A DNA stretch of 7,540 nucleotides from Candidatus Bathyarchaeota archaeon (GTDB lineage: Archaea > Thermoproteota > Bathyarchaeia > TCS64). The notes below the pieces were generated by a model that worked only from the letters and a program-made list of their open reading frames with translations, ran no database searches and was not told the DNA's origin. The translations under genes were made by a program, and so were the position numbers. The stretch covers positions 1 to 7,540 of the forward strand of contig QMXQ01000073.1 of the NCBI GenBank assembly GCA_003662205.1, read 5' to 3'. Shown here piece by piece: positions 5,568-7,540 of this stretch (within the stretch, counting starts at the first letter, position 1; each line of letters opens with the position of its first letter).

Positions 5568-6167
5568 CTACCGTTTCCTAGTCTCTTTGTAGAAGTGATG
5601 GGCGCGCTGGAGCACCGTCAGGTGCGCCAACACCGCCAGTAGCGCCACTCCCCAGCCCAATATCTCCAGCCGGAGGTAGGCGGCGAGGGTCGCGGCGGCG
5701 AGGAGGAGCATCCTCTCAGCCCTCTCGGCGAGGCCGACCGCCGCCATCCCTACGCCGGCGGCCTCCGCCCGCGCCCTCGCGTAGCTCACCATCAGGGAGC
5801 CGACGACGGCGGCCAGCCCCCACGCGGCGTCGCAGAGCCCCGCGACGGCGATGGCGGCGAGGACCGCGGCGTCGGAGTACCGGTCCGACACGGAGTCGAG
5901 GAAGCCGCCGAGCGCGGAGGCCCTGCCGCTGGCGCGGGCTAGGACGCCGTCCACCGCGTCGAGGAGGCCCGAGAGGAGGAGGAGGGCCGCGGCGGCCGGC
6001 AGCATAAGCCTGCTGGCGCGCCAGCTGAGGTAGCACCAGGCCGCGGCGAAGGAGGCGGTGAGCCCCAACAGGGTGACGGTGTTCGGCGTCAGTCCCACGG
6101 AGGCGAGGGCCCTCACCCTGGAGATTATCAAGCCCTCGAATTTCTGCTTGAGCCTGCTGGAGACCAA
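5568..6167 (-). CDS. CDP-alcohol phosphatidyltransferase, probable archaetidylinositol-phosphate synthase
   Basis: An integral membrane enzyme of about 199 residues that makes polar ether lipids by transferring a CDP-archaeol-type lipid to an alcohol. The full family signature D-G-x2-A-R-x8-G-x3-D-x3-D is intact: D73, G74, A77, R78, G87, D91 and D95. These aspartates bind the metal and CDP. LTPNTVTLLG (27-36) before the first membrane helix is also typical. About five to six hydrophobic segments follow, with a basic C-terminus (YKETRKR). The acceptor is not certain; inositol-1-phosphate is the common archaeal one for this type, but glycerol or serine versions exist. The frame opens at GTG 6191, but a TATA-like box at 6200-6206 would start transcription near 6177. 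I therefore prefer the TTG at 6167 with AGGAG ten bases upstream. It converges on eS26, with 7 bases between stops. Confidence 0.9.
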   Translation of the reverse strand: MVSSRLKQKFEGLIISRVRALASVGLTPNTVTLLGLTASFAAAWCYLSWRASRLMLPAAAALLLLSGLLDAVDGVLARASGRASALGGFLDSVSDRYSDAAVLAAIAVAGLCDAAWGLAAVVGSLMVSYARARAEAAGVGMAAVGLAERAERMLLLAAATLAAYLRLEILGWGVALLAVLAHLTVLQRAHHFYKETRKR

Positions 6168-6199
6168 CGCCCACCAACTCCTATATCTCACAGGCAGCC

Positions 6200-6206
6200 G
6201 TTTAAG
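6200..6206 (-). promoter_or_regulatory. TATA-like box for the CDP-alcohol phosphatidyltransferase
   Basis: On the minus strand this reads CTTAAAC, a good archaeal TATA match. A start about 26 bases on, near 6177, lies downstream of the first possible GTG start. It therefore bears directly on the true N-terminus. Confidence 0.45.
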
Positions 6207-6279
6207 CCTTCACCCCGACGCCGCGGCATCGGAACTCCATCCGCGTGTGGCCTCTGCTCCGCGGCCCTTTGTCCCATAG

Positions 6280-6350
6280 GTGCAATAATGCATGTTTGTG
6301 TTAAAACAAATTTGAAATAGTTTAAGAGATGACATAAAACGTATAAGGAT
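6280..6350 (+). promoter_or_regulatory. A+T-rich promoter and possible operator region of purC
   Basis: This is the most A+T-rich stretch in the window. It holds several TATA-like candidates: GTTTAAGA at 6320-6327, CATAAAAC at 6333-6340 and GTATAAGG at 6341-6348. The first suits best, because a start near 6349 would just include the ribosome binding site at 6351. Upstream lie the inverted repeat TTTGT-N6-ACAAA (6295-6310) and the palindrome CAAATTTG (6307-6314), possible sites for a purine-responsive regulator. Confidence 0.5.
6295..6314. repeat. Overlapping short palindromes before the purC promoter
   Basis: TTTGT (6295-6299) and ACAAA (6306-6310) form an inverted repeat with a six-base spacer. 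CAAATTTG (6307-6314) is a perfect 8-bp palindrome overlapping its right arm. They sit just upstream of the best TATA-like box at 6320-6327, where an activator or repressor could bind. The low-complexity A+T content raises the odds of chance. Confidence 0.35.
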
Positions 6351-6356
6351 AGGTGG
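6351..6356 (+). promoter_or_regulatory. Ribosome binding site deciding the purC ATG at 6365
   Basis: AGGTGG lies eight bases before the ATG at 6365. The in-frame GTG at 6353 lies inside this site, so the ATG is the better start. Confidence 0.6.
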
Positions 6357-6364
6357 TCAACGCT

Positions 6365-7342
6365 ATGGGTAGCGGGGAAAACGCCTTGAAGGGCTCCTAT
6401 CTTGTTCCTGATCCCCTCGGGCCCGGTATGGTTGAGGTCCTGAGGGAGTCGTATCTGCTGGGGCCGGGGAGGCCGCCGCGCAGGGGGAAGGTGCGGGACG
6501 TCTACGATCTGGGCGACCATATGCTGATCGTGACGACGGACAGGGTCTCCGCCTTCGACATGGTCTACCCGACCCTGATCCCGCATAAGGGGGAGAGCCT
6601 CCACGCCCTCTCCGTCTACTGGTTCAAGCGGACGGCGGACATCTTCCCCAACCACTTCCAGGAGTCGGTGGACGACAGGACCATGCGGGTGCTGAAGGCG
6701 GAGCGCATCGACGTCGAGTGGGTCTGCCGGGCCTACCTCTACGGCTCCGCGTGGAGGGCCTACAGGGACGGCGCCCGGATCATAAGCGGCGTCGAGCTGC
6801 CCGACGGGCTGACGATGGCGGAGGAGCTCCCCGAGGTGATCCTGACGCCGACGACGAAGAGCGAGACGGGCCACGACCGGGAGATGACCCGGGCCGAGGC
6901 CATCGACGCCGGCCTCGTCACCCGCGACGAGTGGAGGGAGCTGGAGGAGGCGACCTACAGGCTCTTCGAGTTCTACCGCTCCGAGGCGGGGAGGCGGGGG
7001 ATCATCATCCCCGACTTCAAGCTGGAGTTCGGCCGACACGGCGGCCGCCTCATCCAGATCGACGAGCCGCCGACCCACGACTCGGCCCGGTTCTGGGCGG
7101 AGGAGTTCTACGAGCCGGGGAGGCCGCAGGAGGCCCACTGCATCGATAAGGAGTTCCTCAGGGAGTACCTGCGGAGGATCGGGTACACGGGTGACGGGGA
7201 GCCGCCCGAGATAGCGGCGCCGGTGGTCCGAGAGGTCTCGAAGCGGTGCGTCGCCTCCTACCAGGTGCTGAGCGGGCGGAAGAGGCTGGCCGACTTCGAC
7301 CTGAGGACCGTGGACGAGGTGATGGAGGAGCTGGGGGCTTGA
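6365..7342 (+). CDS. purC: Phosphoribosylaminoimidazole-succinocarboxamide (SAICAR) synthase
   Basis: A cytosolic enzyme of de novo purine synthesis. It joins CAIR to aspartate using ATP to give SAICAR. At 325 residues it is the longer form of the family. Recognisable blocks are GKVRDVYDLGD (41-51, nucleotide-binding loop), TDRVSAFD (58-65) and IDVEWVCRAYLYGSAW (115-130, family signature around R122 and G127-S128). Further blocks are TPTTKSETGHD (161-171), PDFKLEFG (216-223) and IDEPPTHDSARFW (232-244). The last corresponds to the usual D-E-x-x-T-P-D-S-x-R-F-W, with His replacing the Pro. About 35 residues precede the nucleotide-binding loop, somewhat longer than usual. The ATG is chosen over GTG 6353 because AGGTGG lies eight bases upstream. 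It overlaps the next gene by four bases, forming a purine operon. Confidence 0.95.
   Translation: MGSGENALKGSYLVPDPLGPGMVEVLRESYLLGPGRPPRRGKVRDVYDLGDHMLIVTTDRVSAFDMVYPTLIPHKGESLHALSVYWFKRTADIFPNHFQESVDDRTMRVLKAERIDVEWVCRAYLYGSAWRAYRDGARIISGVELPDGLTMAEELPEVILTPTTKSETGHDREMTRAEAIDAGLVTRDEWRELEEATYRLFEFYRSEAGRRGIIIPDFKLEFGRHGGRLIQIDEPPTHDSARFWAEEFYEPGRPQEAHCIDKEFLREYLRRIGYTGDGEPPEIAAPVVREVSKRCVASYQVLSGRKRLADFDLRTVDEVMEELGA
7324..7330 (+). promoter_or_regulatory. Ribosome binding site for purF inside the end of purC
   Basis: GGAGGAG ends eight bases before the TTG at 7339. It supports that unusual start and translation coupled to purC. Confidence 0.6.
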
Positions 7343-7540
7343 GCCTCCGGGAGAGCTGCGGCGTCTACGGCGTCCACTCCGAGTCGGGGGAGGTCTTCCC
7401 CTACCTCTACTGGGGGATGGTGGCCCAGAACCACCGCGGGCACCAGAGCCACGGCTTCGCCACCTACGACGGGGGCATCCGTGCCTACTCGGAGCTCGGC
7501 CTGATCCCGCCCACCGAGCCGCTGAGGAGCCGGGTGAGGA
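7339..7540 (+). CDS. purF: Amidophosphoribosyltransferase, N-terminal part (3' end outside window)
   Basis: The first 67 codons of a class II glutamine amidotransferase, running off the window. PurF carries out the first committed step of purine synthesis, transferring ammonia from glutamine to PRPP. The start is a TTG whose last two bases share the TGA stop of purC (TTGA overlap), with GGAGGAG eight bases upstream. The sequence begins MSLRESCGVYGV, so the catalytic N-terminal cysteine would be Cys7, exposed after removal of a short propeptide. NHRGHQSHGFATYDG (31-45) corresponds to the usual QHRG(Q)E/D-x-A/S-G motif but is divergent. A dedicated PurF is inferred from the coupling to purC. 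A paralogous glutamine amidotransferase cannot be excluded because the phosphoribosyltransferase domain lies outside the window. Confidence 0.85.
   Translation, partial: MSLRESCGVYGVHSESGEVFPYLYWGMVAQNHRGHQSHGFATYDGGIRAYSELGLIPPTEPLRSRVR

Noticed and set aside
5568..5587. T-rich stretch after eS26 as an intrinsic terminator
   Set aside because: The run is broken by C and G bases, lies inside the coding end of the convergent gene, and has no convincing stem before it.
6058..6279. Possible small plus-strand gene of 73 codons between the phosphatidyltransferase and purC
   Set aside because: It overlaps the start of the phosphatidyltransferase on the other strand, has no promoter of its own, and its sequence has no protein-like pattern.
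6280..6350. Box C/D small RNA or riboswitch in the A+T-rich stretch
   Set aside because: No proper box C with a matching box D was seen, and no conserved riboswitch core. The stretch is explained better as a promoter region.
6188..7138. Minus-strand frame of 316 codons opposite purC
   Set aside because: purC on the other strand has all family motifs. The antisense product is low-complexity and only reflects high G+C codon bias.

Overview
This window looks like chromosomal DNA from a G+C-rich archaeon, probably of the TACK group. The case rests on three things. There is a eukaryote-type ribosomal protein eS26, which is found in TACK and Asgard archaea but generally not in Euryarchaeota or Bacteria. 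Genes are preceded by archaeal TATA-like boxes about 25-35 bases before very short leaders or leaderless starts. There is also a CDP-alcohol phosphatidyltransferase of the archaeal phospholipid type. A Bathyarchaeia-like lineage is a guess, not a demonstration. No mobile elements, CRISPR arrays, tRNAs or rRNAs were seen, and coding density is very high.

Layout. (1) 2-403 (+) is the C-terminal part of an unrecognised protein whose start lies outside the window. (2) 410-1657 (-) is an MFS transporter, divergent from (3) 1812-2231 (+), a DsrE2-type sulfur-carrier-like protein. (4) 2289-2738 (+) is a gamma-glutamylcyclotransferase-fold protein. (5) 2746-4440 (-) is a large YtcJ-type amidohydrolase, divergent from (6) 4546-5175 (+), a cytosolic SGNH/GDSL hydrolase. 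(7) 5267-5560 (+) is eS26. (8) 5568-6167 (-) is a CDP-alcohol phosphatidyltransferase, probably archaetidylinositol-phosphate synthase or a relative. (9) 6365-7342 (+) is purC. (10) 7339 to the window end (+) is the start of purF, overlapping purC by four bases.

Most genes appear to be single transcription units with their own promoters. Strand changes are frequent, and three convergent gene pairs are separated by only 6-7 bases. The one clear operon is purC-purF, for de novo purine synthesis. It is preceded by a strikingly A+T-rich regulatory stretch (about 6280-6350) containing short inverted repeats. The other genes (sulfur transfer, gamma-glutamyl turnover, amidohydrolase, SGNH hydrolase, translation, membrane lipid synthesis) do not form an obvious shared pathway.

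I did not find a convincing new multi-gene system. The best leads are the divergent glutamine-site motif of the PurF start, the promoter island before purC, the gamma-glutamylcyclotransferase in an archaeal setting, the orphan DsrE2 gene, and the unassigned protein at the left edge.
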